64,000 nucleotides of DNA from Mytilus galloprovincialis (Eukaryota > Mollusca > Bivalvia > Mytilida > Mytilidae), in assembly GCF_965363235.1 (NCBI RefSeq), contig NC_134844.1, positions 91,350,664 through 91,414,663 of the forward strand. Direction: 5' to 3'. The notes beneath the pieces are model-generated. The model saw nothing but the letters and a program-made list of their open reading frames with translations, made no database searches and was not told the origin of the DNA. A program made the position numbers and the translations under genes. Positions 26,701 through 35,295 of this stretch are shown here, one piece after another. The number at the start of each line of letters is the position of its first letter. The stretch's first letter is position 1.

Positions 26701-28349
26701 TCACTCAGAACAAACAAGGGTGATTTATCTATGATTGACAACGAATCACTCAGAACAAACAAGGGTGATTTATATATTATTGACAACGAATCACTCAGAA
26801 CAAACAAGGGTGATTTATATATGATTGACAATGAATCACTCAGAACAAACAAGGGTGATTTATATATGATTGACAACGAATCACTCAGAACAAACAAGGG
26901 TGATTTATATATGATTGACAACGAATCACTCAGAACAAACAAGGGGGATTTATATATTATTAAGAACAAATCACTCAGAACAAACAAGGGTGATTTATAT
27001 ATGATTGACAACAAATCACTCAGAACAAACAAGGGTGATTTATATGTGAATGACAATGAATAACTCAGAACAAACAAAGGTGATTTATATGATTGACATT
27101 GAATCACTCAGAACAAACAAGGGTGATTTATATATGATTGACAATGAATCACTCAGAACAAATCACTCAGAACAAACAAGGGTGATTTATATATGATTGA
27201 CAACGAATCACTCAGAACAAACAAGGGTGATTTATATATGATTGACAATGAATCACTCAGAACAAATCACTCAGAACAAACAAGGGTGATTTATATATGA
27301 TTGACAACGAATCACTCAGAACAACAAGGGGGATTTATATATGATTGACAACGAATCAATCAGAACAAACAAGGGTGATTTATATATGATTGACAATGAA
27401 TCATTCAGAACAAACAAGGGTGATTGATATATGATTGACAACGAATCACTCAGAACAAACAAGGGTGATTTACATATGATCGACAATGAATCACTCAGAA
27501 CAAACAAGGGTGATTTATATGATTGACAACGAATCACTCAGAACAAACAAGGGTGATTTATATATGATTGACCTTGTGTGTACTGTTATAAGTTAATACC
27601 TTTATGTTTCAAATATTTTAACTTCACTTACAAAAGGACTTGTATTTTCCAAATTAGCTCCATTCTGTAAAGATAATTCCACATCTTTAAGATTTCCCTT
27701 CTGAGCAGCTCCACAAAGTTTCTGTAAGTGAAACAAAGCTTAAGCATTTCTCTCCTGCACATAATAATGTATTACAAATGTAATAATTCAAATTAAGTAA
27801 GTAAGTATATTGGTAATTATAGTGACATGTGTTATACAATGAACATATTTTAATTAACAAATTAACAAACTACTTTTTATAGTTTGATTTATTCTACTTA
27901 TGATGTCCACTTTTACAGTTTACTTCTCAAATGCAGTGACAACAACTGATCAAGACAGTGAAATTGCTGTTTGAAATTTCAGAGTTTTTGGAGAAAACAC
28001 AAACACTTTTGACGCTGTATAATGTATCAGGTTTTTTATCCATTACAATTCTTATAACTCTTGTCATTTTGATTTTCTTTTATTTTCCCTCTATGAATCT
28101 CCCTGACCATCATCCCTTACGGCCTCTATTATGACAAGACCTACCTATTGTATTTATTGTGAACTTGTTCTCGTCCTGAATATGCATGAAATATTTGCCA
28201 CTGGACGTTAAGCAACCAACAATCAAGCAATCCCTCTATGAATACAATGAACTACACACATGTAGCTTTCTGTACAGTTTAAAGACAAAAATAGGTCACA
28301 TGACTATCGAAATTTAGGAAGAAAATCTTACCTTATCCCAATCTTCCAT
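2690..28349 (-). CDS. Ankyrin-repeat protein gene, coding span, incomplete at 3' end
   Basis: Seven exons join without a stop: 28332-28349, 27632-27721, 19371-19472, 18481-18579, 17654-17755, 4512-4601, 2690-2765 (577 coding bases, 192 codons plus one base). All internal junctions are phase 0, and every intron has GT and AG ends on the minus strand. The protein opens MEDWDKKLCGAAQKGNLKDV, a first ankyrin repeat. Two near-identical repeats follow (TPLIWAAERGHLEVV and TPLMWAAEGGHLEVV), then a fourth (TALHCAAQYG...KWLIDQ) that runs into GETPYDMV. After that come a Lys/Glu-rich helix and a Ser/Pro/Gln-rich stretch. I see no signal peptide or membrane segment. Ankyrin repeats normally bind partner proteins. 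No catalytic domain is visible, because the C-terminal part lies outside the window. The family member cannot be named. Confidence 0.85.
2807..2856 (+). repeat. Fragment of mussel interspersed repeat
   Basis: ttgttaatttctgggtcatt followed by a ...gataccacatctta tail matches the 3' end of the element at 1456-1861, with a deletion. It lies in an intron of the ankyrin gene. Confidence 0.6.
2860..4511. other. Intron sequence, no gene seen
   Basis: AT-rich sequence between coding exons 7 and 6. Several short open frames exist, but none has domain-like composition or splice support. I see no tandem or inverted repeat of note. Confidence 0.5.
4512..4601 (-). CDS. Ankyrin gene, coding exon 6
   Basis: Thirty codons between acceptor gtatttcag and donor gtaaat. 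The translation starts GETPYDMVTIRSNDSEERKR and continues with a Lys-rich helix to VMDFLK. GETPYDMV is the usual start of a closing ankyrin repeat, but the rest departs from the repeat consensus and is strongly charged, so this looks like the C-terminal cap and the start of a coiled or basic segment. An in-frame extension into the introns is open for a while but is not needed. Confidence 0.85.
4867..5243. mobile_element. Two-unit tandem repeat with ACGG/ACAG microsatellite (pearl-like)
   Basis: Two units (4867-5011 and 5012-5178) share gacacaccctctggtgttgg, ggttgtcaactgaaa and a ...agatatagagtRgacac end. They are followed by a microsatellite of ACGG/ACAG units at about 5186-5233. Tandem core repeats followed by an ACGG-type microsatellite are the layout described for bivalve pearl elements. 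I see no clear terminal repeats, so the assignment is tentative. It lies in the intron between coding exons 6 and 5. Confidence 0.5.
5244..5488. other. Intron sequence, nothing recognised
   Basis: AT-rich spacer between the microsatellite and the family A element. No gene or repeat stands out. Confidence 0.4.
5489..7357 (+). mobile_element. Family A element, copy 1 (with a nested insertion)
   Basis: The 5' end is atgctccgctgggcgcagct, then ttatacgaccgcagaggt. The 3' part has units of about 170 bp (...cccctaattcct..., ...cccccaaaatcaatccca...), then a (GAC)n tract, ccaacgtcataccaatat, and an imperfect terminal hairpin (atgaccgcaaaattttgcaatcgtat). TATACGACCGCA near the start is inverted relative to the 3' hairpin. 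It is interrupted by a different repeat at about 6056-6962. It has no coding capacity, so it is non-autonomous. It lies in an intron. Confidence 0.7.
6056..6962 (+). mobile_element. Nested mussel repeat starting AACAAGAACTAGAGG
   Basis: This opens with the small hairpin GAGGCTCTCAAGAGCCT and a tgtgtcgctcacc module. Inside are units with gtggccaagtttgRttaaat, ggcaataactccttaagggg and a ...tctaaaaatttcagggcaga end. It interrupts family A copy 1. A stretch at about 6270-6450 (gtgcggttgggtaatagcgg and onward) looks foreign to this repeat and may be a further insertion. A related fragment lies at 49190-49550. I do not know its class. Confidence 0.55.
7358..8162. other. Intron sequence, nothing recognised
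   Basis: About 800 bases with slightly higher CG content near 7480-7560. No splice-supported exon or repeat family could be assigned. Confidence 0.4.
8163..9004. mobile_element. Non-autonomous DNA element, CAGTGGCGGAT ends, copy 1
   Basis: The left end is cagtggcggatttaccgggg. The right end reads ...caaggttctgggtccgtccctg, an imperfect inverted match. G-runs at the left pair with C-runs at the right. CAGTGGCGGAT-type ends are common in hAT-like elements. The flanks actaatat and actatatt could be an imperfect 8-bp target duplication. The interior resembles the element at 14863. No transposase frame is seen, and overlapping frames of 60-121 codons have no domain-like composition. Confidence 0.6.
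9128..9972 (+). mobile_element. Tandem-unit element ending in (CCG)n and a hairpin
   Basis: Units of about 180 bp repeat four times, each with caaagtcaatagaccatgac, a GGGGGCGGGGCC-like block, tctccatggaaatgagatgt and a caccatgaactagacctaat-type end. The last unit runs into accgccgccgccgccgg, tatgtctcgc and a hairpin (GCCT ccatca AGGC within TCTCGC...GCGAGA), followed by an A-rich tail. The layout matches the 3' end of family B with different sequence. It has no coding capacity. Confidence 0.7.
9973..11266. other. Intron sequence with small repeat fragments
   Basis: No gene was seen. A 9-bp exact hairpin lies at 10535-10573 (ggattccgc and gcggaatcc with a 21-base loop). A fragment of the common mussel repeat lies at about 10793-10857 (ttgttaatttctgtgtcatt). 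The rest is unassigned AT-rich sequence. Confidence 0.45.
11267..12955 (+). mobile_element. Family B element, copy 1, with nested insertion
   Basis: The 5' end is acaagagtgcacatgctgaa. Units of about 150 bp follow, each with atgaggtcaaggtcagatga, tgtacaccttacaatcatt-like and a ...ccaaatatagttgacctatt block. The 3' part has cttttaagaagttagctaac, a short CCG tract and a hairpin at 12911-12939 (GAGC...CTGC loop GCAG GCTC). It is split by another element at about 11991-12490. It has no coding capacity. Frames on the minus strand across the units are artefacts of repetition. Confidence 0.7.
11991..12490. mobile_element. Common mussel repeat inserted in family B
   Basis: About 500 bp, from agagggacaaaagataccaa to the gcacgggaatatcg region, interrupting a family B unit. 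The unit is cut after aaggtcagaaga and resumes at ttggacatgatataatcc. I recognise caaactgacaacgccatggc and the ctccggaagggtaagcagat block as very common in Mytilus sequence, from memory. No terminal repeats or protein frame are evident. Confidence 0.6.
13556..14298 (+). mobile_element. Family B element, copy 2
   Basis: It starts acaagagtgaatacactgaa and contains four AGGTCAAGGT-type units. It ends with cttttaagaagttagcttaa, a GCCGCC tract and a hairpin ending ttgcaggctcgac. It is shorter than copy 1 because it has fewer units. Confidence 0.7.
14300..14862. repeat. 134-bp tandem repeat
   Basis: Units marked by aaaaagcctccatcagcaac recur at 14481, 14615 and 14749, exactly 134 bases apart. Each contains gacatcatgatcatgcctaa. 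An older partial unit precedes them. It lies within family A copy 2. Confidence 0.8.
14863..16075. mobile_element. Non-autonomous DNA element, CAGTGGCAGAT ends, copy 2
   Basis: The left end is cagtggcagatttaccgggg and the right end reads ...atcgaggtcctggatccgcccctg, imperfectly inverted. It is bordered on both sides by TCTAA, a possible 5-bp target duplication that would not fit hAT (8 bp), so the superfamily is open. The interior shares accatgtacatgtatgaggc and a gtccagtggcaaatat module with copy 1. It contains mixed C and A homopolymers near 15907-15960. Confidence 0.6.
16123..16181. repeat. Short hairpin element
   Basis: The arms aagcagtgtaagggaggtaa (from 16123) and ttacctccctacactgctt (to 16181) are complementary apart from a one-base gap, with a loop of about 16 bases. 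This looks like a miniature fold-back insertion in the 3' part of family A copy 2. Confidence 0.8.
16618..17653. other. Intron sequence, no gene seen
   Basis: At about 17143-17180 there is gcatgaaatatttgccactg followed by gacgttaagcaagcaacc. This conserved module also occurs at 28172 and, reversed, inside the elements near 8770 and 15790. No other feature was recognised. Confidence 0.5.
17654..17755 (-). CDS. Ankyrin gene, coding exon 5
   Basis: Thirty-four codons between acceptor ttgatatag and donor gtaaca. The translation is IGRTALHCAAQYGRINTTKW followed by LIDQECSPWVKTKK. The TALHCAAQYG helix pair and the closing position before the next exon match one whole ankyrin repeat, so one exon encodes one repeat. 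Confidence 0.9.
18481..18579 (-). CDS. Ankyrin gene, coding exon 4 (duplicated exon)
   Basis: Thirty-three codons between acceptor gatattacag and donor gtaatg. The translation is GGYTPLMWAAEGGHLEVVMY followed by LVSQGSQLEATSK. It is a textbook ankyrin repeat (TPLMWAA, GHLEVVMYLVSQG). It differs from coding exon 3 at a few residues and is one codon shorter at the 3' end. Confidence 0.93.
19371..19472 (-). CDS. Ankyrin gene, coding exon 3 (duplicated exon)
   Basis: Thirty-four codons between acceptor gatattacag and donor gtaatg. The translation is DGWTPLIWAAERGHLEVVTY followed by LVSQGSQLEATSTL. It is the paralogue of coding exon 4, 890 bases away. Phase 0 on both sides means inclusion or skipping of either exon keeps the frame. 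Confidence 0.93.
20460..20760. repeat. 39-bp minisatellite
   Basis: Units gagtataagagtgtcatggt followed by tatgtcacatgttggtgtt (39 bp, 13 codons) repeat about seven times. The length is a multiple of three, so frames stay open on both strands. I do not call these as genes. Confidence 0.85.
20760..23345. repeat. 53-bp minisatellite with higher-order units
   Basis: About 48 units of tgatcaggtgtcacatgtca, tgttcagtacaggagtggta, aatgaatgttgta. Variants of successive units recur as blocks: the run starting gatctggtgtcacatgtc occurs at 22301 and 22672, 371 bases (7 x 53) apart. It lies in the intron between coding exons 2 and 3. Confidence 0.9.
23516..23785. mobile_element. MITE with AAGGTGGTACC ends
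   Basis: The left end ttaaggtggtaccaaac and the right end gttatgtaccaccttaa are imperfect inverted repeats enclosing about 270 bases, with TTAA at both edges. It has no coding capacity. TTAA targets are typical of piggyBac-type elements, but the class is only a guess. Confidence 0.65.
23785..24239. mobile_element. MITE with AGGTGTAATACCACCA ends
   Basis: Exact 16-bp inverted ends: aggtgtaataccacca at 23785-23800 and tggtggtattacacct at 24224-24239. It adjoins the preceding MITE with no gap. It has no transposase frame. Confidence 0.85.
24240..26344. other. Intron sequence, no gene seen
   Basis: Two kilobases without tandem repeat, inverted repeat or splice-supported exon that I could recognise. 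The composition is AT-rich and unremarkable. Confidence 0.45.
26345..27572. repeat. 45-bp minisatellite, open on both strands
   Basis: About 27 units of gaatcactcagaacaaacaa, gggtgatttatatatgattg, acaac. The 45-bp period equals 15 codons, so frames of 234 and 240 codons run on opposite strands. The encoded repeats (such as MIDNESLRTNKGDLY) have no known domain, and the array lies just inside the intron next to coding exon 2. A few units contain a partial 20-bp doubling (aatcactcagaac twice near 27149 and 27259). Confidence 0.92.
27632..27721 (-). CDS. Ankyrin gene, coding exon 2
   Basis: Thirty codons between acceptor cacttacag and donor gtaagt. The translation is KLCGAAQKGNLKDVELSLQN followed by GANLENTSPF. 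This is the N-terminal capping ankyrin repeat (AAQKGNLKDVE, NGAN). It joins MEDWDK in frame. Confidence 0.9.
27722..28331. other. Intron between coding exons 1 and 2
   Basis: Contains the conserved module gcatgaaatatttgccactg, then gacgttaagcaaccaacaat, at about 28183-28223. It is flanked by unrelated sequence, so the module can stand outside the larger elements. Confidence 0.5.
28332..28349 (-). CDS. Ankyrin gene, coding exon 1 (start codon)
   Basis: The exon 28332-28355 (24 bases) follows acceptor tttttttgcag and ends before gtaaga. It holds gatata then ATGGAAGATTGGGATAAG (MEDWDK). The start has A at -3 and G at +4, a good animal context. The six codons continue in frame into the ankyrin cap of the next exon, which supports this start. 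Confidence 0.8.
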
Positions 28350-28539
28350 TATATCCTGCAAAAAAAGAAAAAAAACACATTTTTAAATATATATATTAGT
28401 TTATAATTCTAATATTTTAACCATTGATCATTTAGGTCATAATTTTTCTCCACTGTGTAAAGGTTAATGTATCCATCATCTGCAAAGAAGTAAAGGGTTA
28501 ACAAGGCATACCAACAAAAGTTTACTAAAGACAGTTGAT

Positions 28540-29780
28540 TTTATTATCTCCCCTTTAACATGTAAACTTTAGTTTACCATAAACAATATCTGTCCAGTTG
28601 TTACAACAACAAGGTACAATTACCGGACATATAGACAGTATATTGAAGTAAGTTGATTTGATTATCTCCCCTTTAACATGTTAGACTACCAGAAATAATA
28701 TCTGTCCAGCTGTTTCACTGACAATGTCCTACATGGACATATAGACAGTATATTGAAGCAAGTTGATTTGATTATCTCCCGTTTAACATGTTAGACCACC
28801 AGATACAATATCTGTCCAGCTGTTTCACTGACAAAGTACATGGACATATAGACAGTATATTGAAGTAAGTTAATTTGATTATCTCCCCTTTAACATGTTT
28901 AGACCACCGGACACAATATCTGTCCAGCTGTTACACTGACAAGGTACATGGTCAAAAGGACAGAACCGGTATATAGAAGTAAATTGATTTGATTATCTCC
29001 CCTTTAACATGTTAGACCACCAGAAATAATATCTGTCCAGCTGTTACACTGACAAGGTACATAGTCAAACGGACAGTATATAGAAGTAAATTAATTTGAT
29101 TATCTCCCCTTTAACATGTTAGACCATCACAAACATATCTGTCCAGCTGTTGCACTGACAAGGCACATGGACATACAGACAGTATATTGAAGTAAGTTGA
29201 TTTGATTATCTCCCCTTGAACATGTTAGACCACCAGAAACAATATCTGTCCAACTGTTACACAGACAAGGCACATGGTCAAATGGACAGTATATAGAAAT
29301 GATTTAATTTTGGATGTAACGCGTCTTCTGATTGGCTGTTGTTATTTTGTTATGAGCCCATATACATAATTTAGTCGTGTGACCGTGACGTCATCAACGT
29401 TTTTTCATGGTTTTCTACCGTTTAAAATGGAATTTAGAATTAAATTATAAGAAATGACTGTGATATTTTTTCTGTCTATTTGAAATAACATAAAAAAATG
29501 TGGTGTACACTGTTAAATAACCCGCTACGCACGTTAATATTCAGTGTGCACCAAATTTTTAATGTTATTTCTTCATGGACAGAAAAAATATTACAGTTTT
29601 TCCTTAATAAAATTAATTTGATTATCTCCCCTCTAACATGTTAGACCAGAAACAATATCTGTCTAGCTGTTAGTCACTGACAAGGCACACAGACAGTAAA
29701 TGGACAGTATATTGATGAAAGTTAATTTGATTATCTCCCCTTTAGCAAGTTTGATCACCGGAAATAATGTCTGTTTAGCT
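28540..29780. repeat. About 110-bp tandem repeat
   Basis: Around ten units marked by gattatctcccctttaacat, an ...atatctgtccagctgtt block and gacagtatattgaagtaa. Spacings of the marker are 118, 110 and 107 bases. The array is interrupted at about 29311-29603 by a palindrome-ended element. It lies in the presumed first intron. Confidence 0.85.
29311..29603 (+). mobile_element. Palindrome-ended element, copy 3
   Basis: The leader is tggatgtaacgcgtcttctg, attggctgttgttat, then gtgacgtcatcaacgttttt. The right half is a palindrome at 29452-29602 with arms of about 68 bp around cccgctacgcacg (29521-29533). Possible target duplication TTAATTT is seen on both sides (about 29303 and 29612). It interrupts the 110-bp array, so an empty-site sequence is available in the neighbouring units. 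Confidence 0.65.
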
Positions 29781-30380
29781 GTTGCAATGACAATGTTTTT
29801 ATTCTTTGGCTCATGCCATCAAAGCTAATAAGATTTTATATATTACTTATAAAAAGACTTGATGTAGTGAATGTTCAAAAAGAGACACTTACACCCATAC
29901 ATCAGAAATATATATATACCGAGTATGAATAAATACCCAAAGTCCCAAACAGAAGTCTGTTGGTTCTAGTCCTGAAACTGTTAACAACTACAAATTATCC
30001 TTCATAAAACTCCATTTCTAACTTCAGCTTATTTCAAAGGGTGTCATCATGGCGTTAATACCAGCTGCCACAGGTCAATAACAATCTGCAAATAAACGTT
30101 AACATCAAATTTAAATCATGTAAAAATAATAGATATCGTCATATGATGCTGGATAAGCCAATCAAATTAAATCAGTTTTTGTATTCTTACTCCTTGCAGT
30201 GTGATATGATATATCTCTTAAATAGATAACAGGTCACAACTATAAGAAAATCATTTTTATTTGATATTTCTTCCATTCCTATGTTGAGCGATTGGTTGAA
30301 AAAATGATAATGCTACGGATTGCACATATTATTCAGCAAATTAAATTCTTATAAATGATAATCAGCACTGTTGTTGTATG
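29781..30380. other. Intron sequence, nothing recognised
   Basis: AT-rich spacer between the 110-bp array and the CTGAA-rich element. No exon or repeat could be assigned. Confidence 0.4.
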
Positions 30381-31008
30381 CCCTCATGAAAAAGAATGTC
30401 TGAATTTTTGCTGAGTTTTGCTGAATAGGTTCTGGACCCTAGCTGAATGCATGCTGAACCAAATTTTGGGATCTGAAAACGTGCTGAAGCACTTTTTCCA
30501 AATTCTGAACAAATACTGAAAACTTACTGGAATGTTCAGATTTGCTGAAAAAGTGATGTAACATTTTCTGAAAAGTTCAGACTGTGCTGAAAAATTCAGA
30601 CATCGCTGAACTGAAGCTGAAAATAATCTGAACTGTTCAGTTATTGCTGAACTCCTCAGACAAACATCTGAAACTATGCTGAAATTTTTTTGATATCTTT
30701 GAACAGTGCTGAATTTTTCAGAACAGCCCTGAAAACTTTCTGAACAGATTTTCAAGATCCTGAAATGTTCAGAAACAATACTGAAATCATTCTGAACAGA
30801 ATAAATACTTGCTTAATTTTTCAGAGAGACATCTGAAAATGTGTTGAACTATTCAGACAGTGTTGAATTGTTCAAAACAGCTAAAAAAAAACTTTCTGAA
30901 ATGATAGAAAGCTGAACTGTTCAGAACAGCTCTAAGAGCTTATATGAACAGATTTGCCAGATGCTGAACTTTTCAGACAGAATACTGAAATCTTCTGAAA
31001 ATAATACA

Positions 31009-31330
31009 AACAAGAATGTGTCCACAGTACACAGATGCCCCACTCACACTATCATATTCTATATTTAGTGGACCTTGAAATTGAGGTAAAACTCTAATTT
31101 GGCATTATAATTAGATAGATCAGATCATTAGAAACATGTATACAAAGTTTCAAGTTGCTTGGACTTCAAGTCTTCATAAAAAACTTCCTTGAACAAAAAC
31201 TTTAACCTGAAGCGTGACAGACAGACAGACAGATGAATGGACGGACAAACAGACAGACGAACAGACCCACAGACCAGAAAACATAATGCCACCGGCCTCT
31301 ACTATCGTACATGTAGGTGGGGCATAAAAA
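31009..31330 (+). mobile_element. Short pearl-like element with ACAG/ACGG microsatellite
   Basis: It starts acaagaatgtgtccacagta and includes gaacaaaaactttaacctga. It then has a (ACAG/ACGG)n tract and ends with agaccagaaaacataatgcc and a ...gtaggtggggcataaaaa tail. Its end is the reverse complement of the start of the element at 46428. Confidence 0.6.
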
Positions 31331-31666
31331 ATATTTTTCAAACTTTTATATCAGACCAGAGCAGAATACATGTACACCAAAGACCACCAAACTAAAGTTG
31401 TTTTTTTATTTACATGAGTTGACCTGAAGTCAATTGGCATTAACAACGTAAACAATTAATTTTTAGAGCAGAGTAATTGATATAACATAAGCATTGTGAC
31501 ATATGATTTTTAAGGGAAAGTTTCAGAATTTGGGTCGTATCTTTTTGAGATATTAGCCAATCAGTAAAATCAAAATATATTCGAAGTGAAAATAGTTTAT
31601 ATAAACAAATTAAAAAATCTCAAAATCATTAACTACATGTACCAAAAAAAGGGGGGGTGGCATTTA

Positions 31667-31908
31667 AGATTCTCCCACTAAGGGGCACCCAAATGCAATC
31701 ATGTCCACAGGTACCTTTGAAATCTACAATAAACAATAATAAGCTGGCTTTCTGTTTAAAGTCATGAGTACTCTATTAATAATGTTAAGATTCTCCCACT
31801 AAGGGGCACCCAAATGCAATCATGTCCACAGGTACCTGTGAAATCTACAATAAACAATAATAAGCTGGCTTTCTGTTTAAAGTCATGAGTACTCTATTAA
31901 TAATGTTA
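31667..31908. repeat. 121-bp exact tandem duplication
   Basis: Two copies beginning aagattctcccactaagggg, differing by one base (tacctttgaa against tacctgtgaa). This is a recent local duplication. Confidence 0.9.
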
Positions 31909-32830
31909 TGATTGGTAATAACATTAAAAACTGAAGATCTTATATCAATTACAATTTATAACAAGTTTGTTTTTTCTATAATAAATTTCCTTTCATTAAA
32001 AGTCATGATTCCCCAACTTGCAAAACATAATCTGTTAATTTTGGGGGCGAATTAACCAGGTCCGATTTGACTTTGTGCCGAACTGTCTATAACGGTGCCG
32101 ATTTGACAAGGTGCCGGAATGTCTAGAATTCATTTATATGAAGACTTGAGAGGCATACTAAAATTATACCAGCAAGGACCTATGTTATATTAAAATATTG
32201 ACACCGGAGGTCTTGCCAGGTGTCAATGTGTCTTGGTGTCGAAGTATTTATAAAAATTCTAAATTTGAAAAGGGAACTTGCGTTGAAATTATTTGCGATT
32301 TGTTCGATAGCCTATCCGTTTTTGCTGGTGCACTGCCAGTGTTAATTTTATCTGTAGAAGAAGTTTTCTGAATCTCTCTCCAAGTTCTTAAATATGCCTT
32401 ACTTAATTATATTTCGGCATAAAAAAGAACTAAGAAAAATATCAGATTAGTCAATCGTTGTAATTGTAAACAAATATAGTGTTATTTACAAGCACTGATA
32501 GTACAGTCAGTTATATAGGGAGTTAAAACGTTTTCTTGATCTAAGCTGGTCCCCTGCTGGCTACTACACTATGTTCGTAGAAAGTAGATACCAGTTTAAT
32601 AAGTGAAACCTTTCTGAACCGGAAATGCATAATAAATTACGTCAACAAAAAACTATTTAGGCGCCCTAAATACGATTTGTGAAATGATGGCTATATTTAT
32701 CAGATAAGTATATTGCAGTTTGAACTGAAATGTTTATTGCTATTTTAAATCATATTTAAAGATAAAAGTTTATTGAGACAATCTATAAATACCATTTTTG
32801 AGAAAGTCAACACCAGAAAATAAATAACCA
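31909..32830. other. Intron sequence, nothing recognised
   Basis: Contains gtgccgatttgacaaggtgc repeated loosely around 32050-32120, possibly an unclassified repeat. No gene was seen. Confidence 0.4.
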
Positions 32831-34548
32831 GATGCTCCGCAGGGCGTAGCTTTATACGACCGCAGAGGTTGAACCCTGAACGGTTGGGGCAAGTATGGTC
32901 ACAACATTCAAGCTGGATTCAGCTCTAAATTTGGATTGTGATTAAATAGTTGACACAGCATAGGTTTCTGACACAGAATGAATGTGTTCTAATGAACTTA
33001 AAATTTTTGTTTTCTCTTAGAGCAATTCACTATGCTGTTGAATATTTATCCTCTCAAAAAAATGTTTGAAGAAATTTTCTTTTTTATTTATGAAATTTCA
33101 AATGAGAAAAATTGAACCCAATTTTTTTTATCACATCCCCCTTTCCCTTATTCCAAAACTAATCTCAATTAAAATTTCTAATGGAGTTTGCAACAATAAC
33201 TACTCATTTAAATACATCATAAAATATTAAGATGTAAAAAAACTGCTTGTTATCACTGAATGGTAAAGATTATTTTAATTTATCAGTTGGTAGTAAAAAG
33301 TGAATATACATTGTATATTGTATATAACAAAGATTTAAGTTGATTCTGGACAAAGAAAGATAACTCCAATTAAAAAAAAAATCTTGCTATTGCACAATAT
33401 TTTGCAATTAGATATTTCTTGCTTACTATTCTGGACAAAGAAAGATAACTCTAATTAAAAAAAAAATTGCTATTTCACAAAATTGTGCAATTAGATATTT
33501 CTTGCCATTGCGCAATACTGTGCAATTGAAAAGACTTGCTATTGCACAATACTTAATATAATAATTTTAGATCCTGATTTGGACCAACTTGAAAACTGGG
33601 CCCATAATAAAAAAATCTAAGTACATTTTTGGATTCAGCATATCAAAGAACCCCAAGATTTCAATTTTTGTTAAAATCAGACTAAGTTTAATTTTGGACC
33701 CTTTGGACCTTAATGTAGACCAATTTGAAAACGGGACCAAAAGTTAAGAATCTACATACACAGTCATGACAGTTAGATTCGGCATATCAAAGAACCCCAA
33801 TTATTCAATTTTGATGAAATCAAACAAAGTTTAATTTTGGACCCTTTGGGCCCCTTATTCTGTTGGGACCAAAACTCCCAAAATCAATACCAACCTTCCT
33901 TTTATGGTCATAAACCTTGTGTTTAAATTTCATAGATTTCTATTTACTTATACTAACGTTATGGTGCGAAAACCAAGAAAAATGCTTATTTGGGTCCCTT
34001 TTTGGCCCCTAATTCCTAAACTGTTGGGACCTAAACTCCCAAAATCAATACCAACCTTCCTTTTGTAGTCATTAACATTGTATTTAAATTTCATTGATTT
34101 CTATTTACTTAAACTAAAGTTATTGTGCGAAAACCAAGAATAATGCTTATTTGGGCCCTTTTTTGGCCCCTAATTCCTAAACTGTTGAAACCAAAACTCC
34201 CAAAATCAATCCCAACTGTTCTTTTGTGGTTATAAACCTTGTGTCAAAATTTCATAGATTTCTATTAACTTAAACTAAAGTTATACTGCGAAAACCAAGA
34301 AAATGCTTATTTGGGCCCTTTTTGGCCCCTAATTCCTAAAATGTTGGGACCAAAACACCCAAAATCAATACCAACCTTCCTTTTATGGTCATAAACCTTG
34401 TGTTAAAATTTCATAGATTTCCATTCACTTTTACTAAAGTTAGAGTGCGAAAACTAAAAGTATTCGGACGACGACGACGACGACGACGACGCCAACGTGA
34501 TAACAATATACGACGAAAAAATTTTCAAATTTTGCGGTCGTATAAAAA
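32831..34548 (+). mobile_element. Family A element, copy 3 (near full length)
   Basis: Starts gatgctccgcagggcgtagc, then ttatacgaccgcagaggttg. Inside are attgcgcaatactgtgcaat palindromes near 33507, units of about 130 bp (ttggaccctttggaccttaa) and units of about 170 bp (cccctaattcctaaactgtt). It closes with an ACG tract near 34468-34490 and a terminal hairpin ending tttgcggtcgtataaaa. It is non-coding. This is one of the three cleanest copies. Confidence 0.75.
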
Positions 34549-34639
34549 TGAAGAAAATCCTTGAAATTTTGTATTGAACTTGTGCACATCATTATGCACT
34601 GACCATTCAACTTACATGTATTTAGAGAAAATCAGAGGA

Positions 34640-35040
34640 GGAAGGGGAATGTTCTTGGTTTTTTTTTAGGAACCAGCTGTTTTTTTACTTTAATGGGGAA
34701 AAAAGTAAAAGGGGGGACATGCTTTTGCAAGTTTTGGTATGTGAGATACATGGGTTGAATATGGAACAAAGGGAGGGGGAGAATGTGAGAGAATTCATGA
34801 TTTTTTTTTTACAAAATAACCGGATTTGGTAAATGAACCATATTTTGGGAACCAGCAGTTTTTTTTAATTTCAGGGACAAAAAGGGGGCATGCTTTTGCA
34901 AATTTTGGGATGTGAATTATAGGTGATTGTGGGGATATGAAATTGAGTGAGGTGGAGGATGTCAGATGTGAGAGGAATAATGGGAAAAAAAATACAAAAA
35001 AGCAGGATTTCGGAAATGAACCATATTGTGCCCCTAACCT
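34640..35040. repeat. Two-unit repeat, about 180 bp
   Basis: Units share ggaaccagcNgtttttttt, ggggacatgcttttgcaa-like and a ...aaatgaaccatatt end. They are diverged and non-coding. Confidence 0.55.
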
Positions 35041-35164
35041 GAACTTAGATATGACACATTGCTTTTCTTTATGAAAGTATCATGGCAGATACAGGGTGCC
35101 AGGGTCCCACATATGGAGCTTCATATATATATGATAATTGCATAGACTTTTTACAAGTATTCAC

Positions 35165-35295
35165 ACCAACAGGAGCGGATACAGACATTTTAAAAAGTGG
35201 GGGTGCGGCAACTATATGTCCCAATTCAAATCGACAAATGCATTGATCATTAAAAAAAAGGGGCGCCCTTTCCTCTAACAAAATCATGGATCTGC
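35165..35295. mobile_element. Fragment of CAGTGGCG-type MITE
   Basis: ggagcggatacagacatttt, a G-rich block, ccaattcaaatcgacaaatg and cattgatcattaaaaaaaag match, with divergence, the MITE at 54058-54187. Confidence 0.5.

Noticed and set aside
26359..27107. Frames of 234 and 240 codons on opposite strands, seemingly a repetitive protein
   Set aside because: They arise from the 45-bp tandem unit (15 codons without stop in either frame). There is no start context, domain or splice support, and the array is intronic.
30384..30755. 123-codon minus-strand frame rich in Ser, Phe and Gln
   Set aside because: It is produced by CTGAA/TTCAG repeats and has no recognisable domain.
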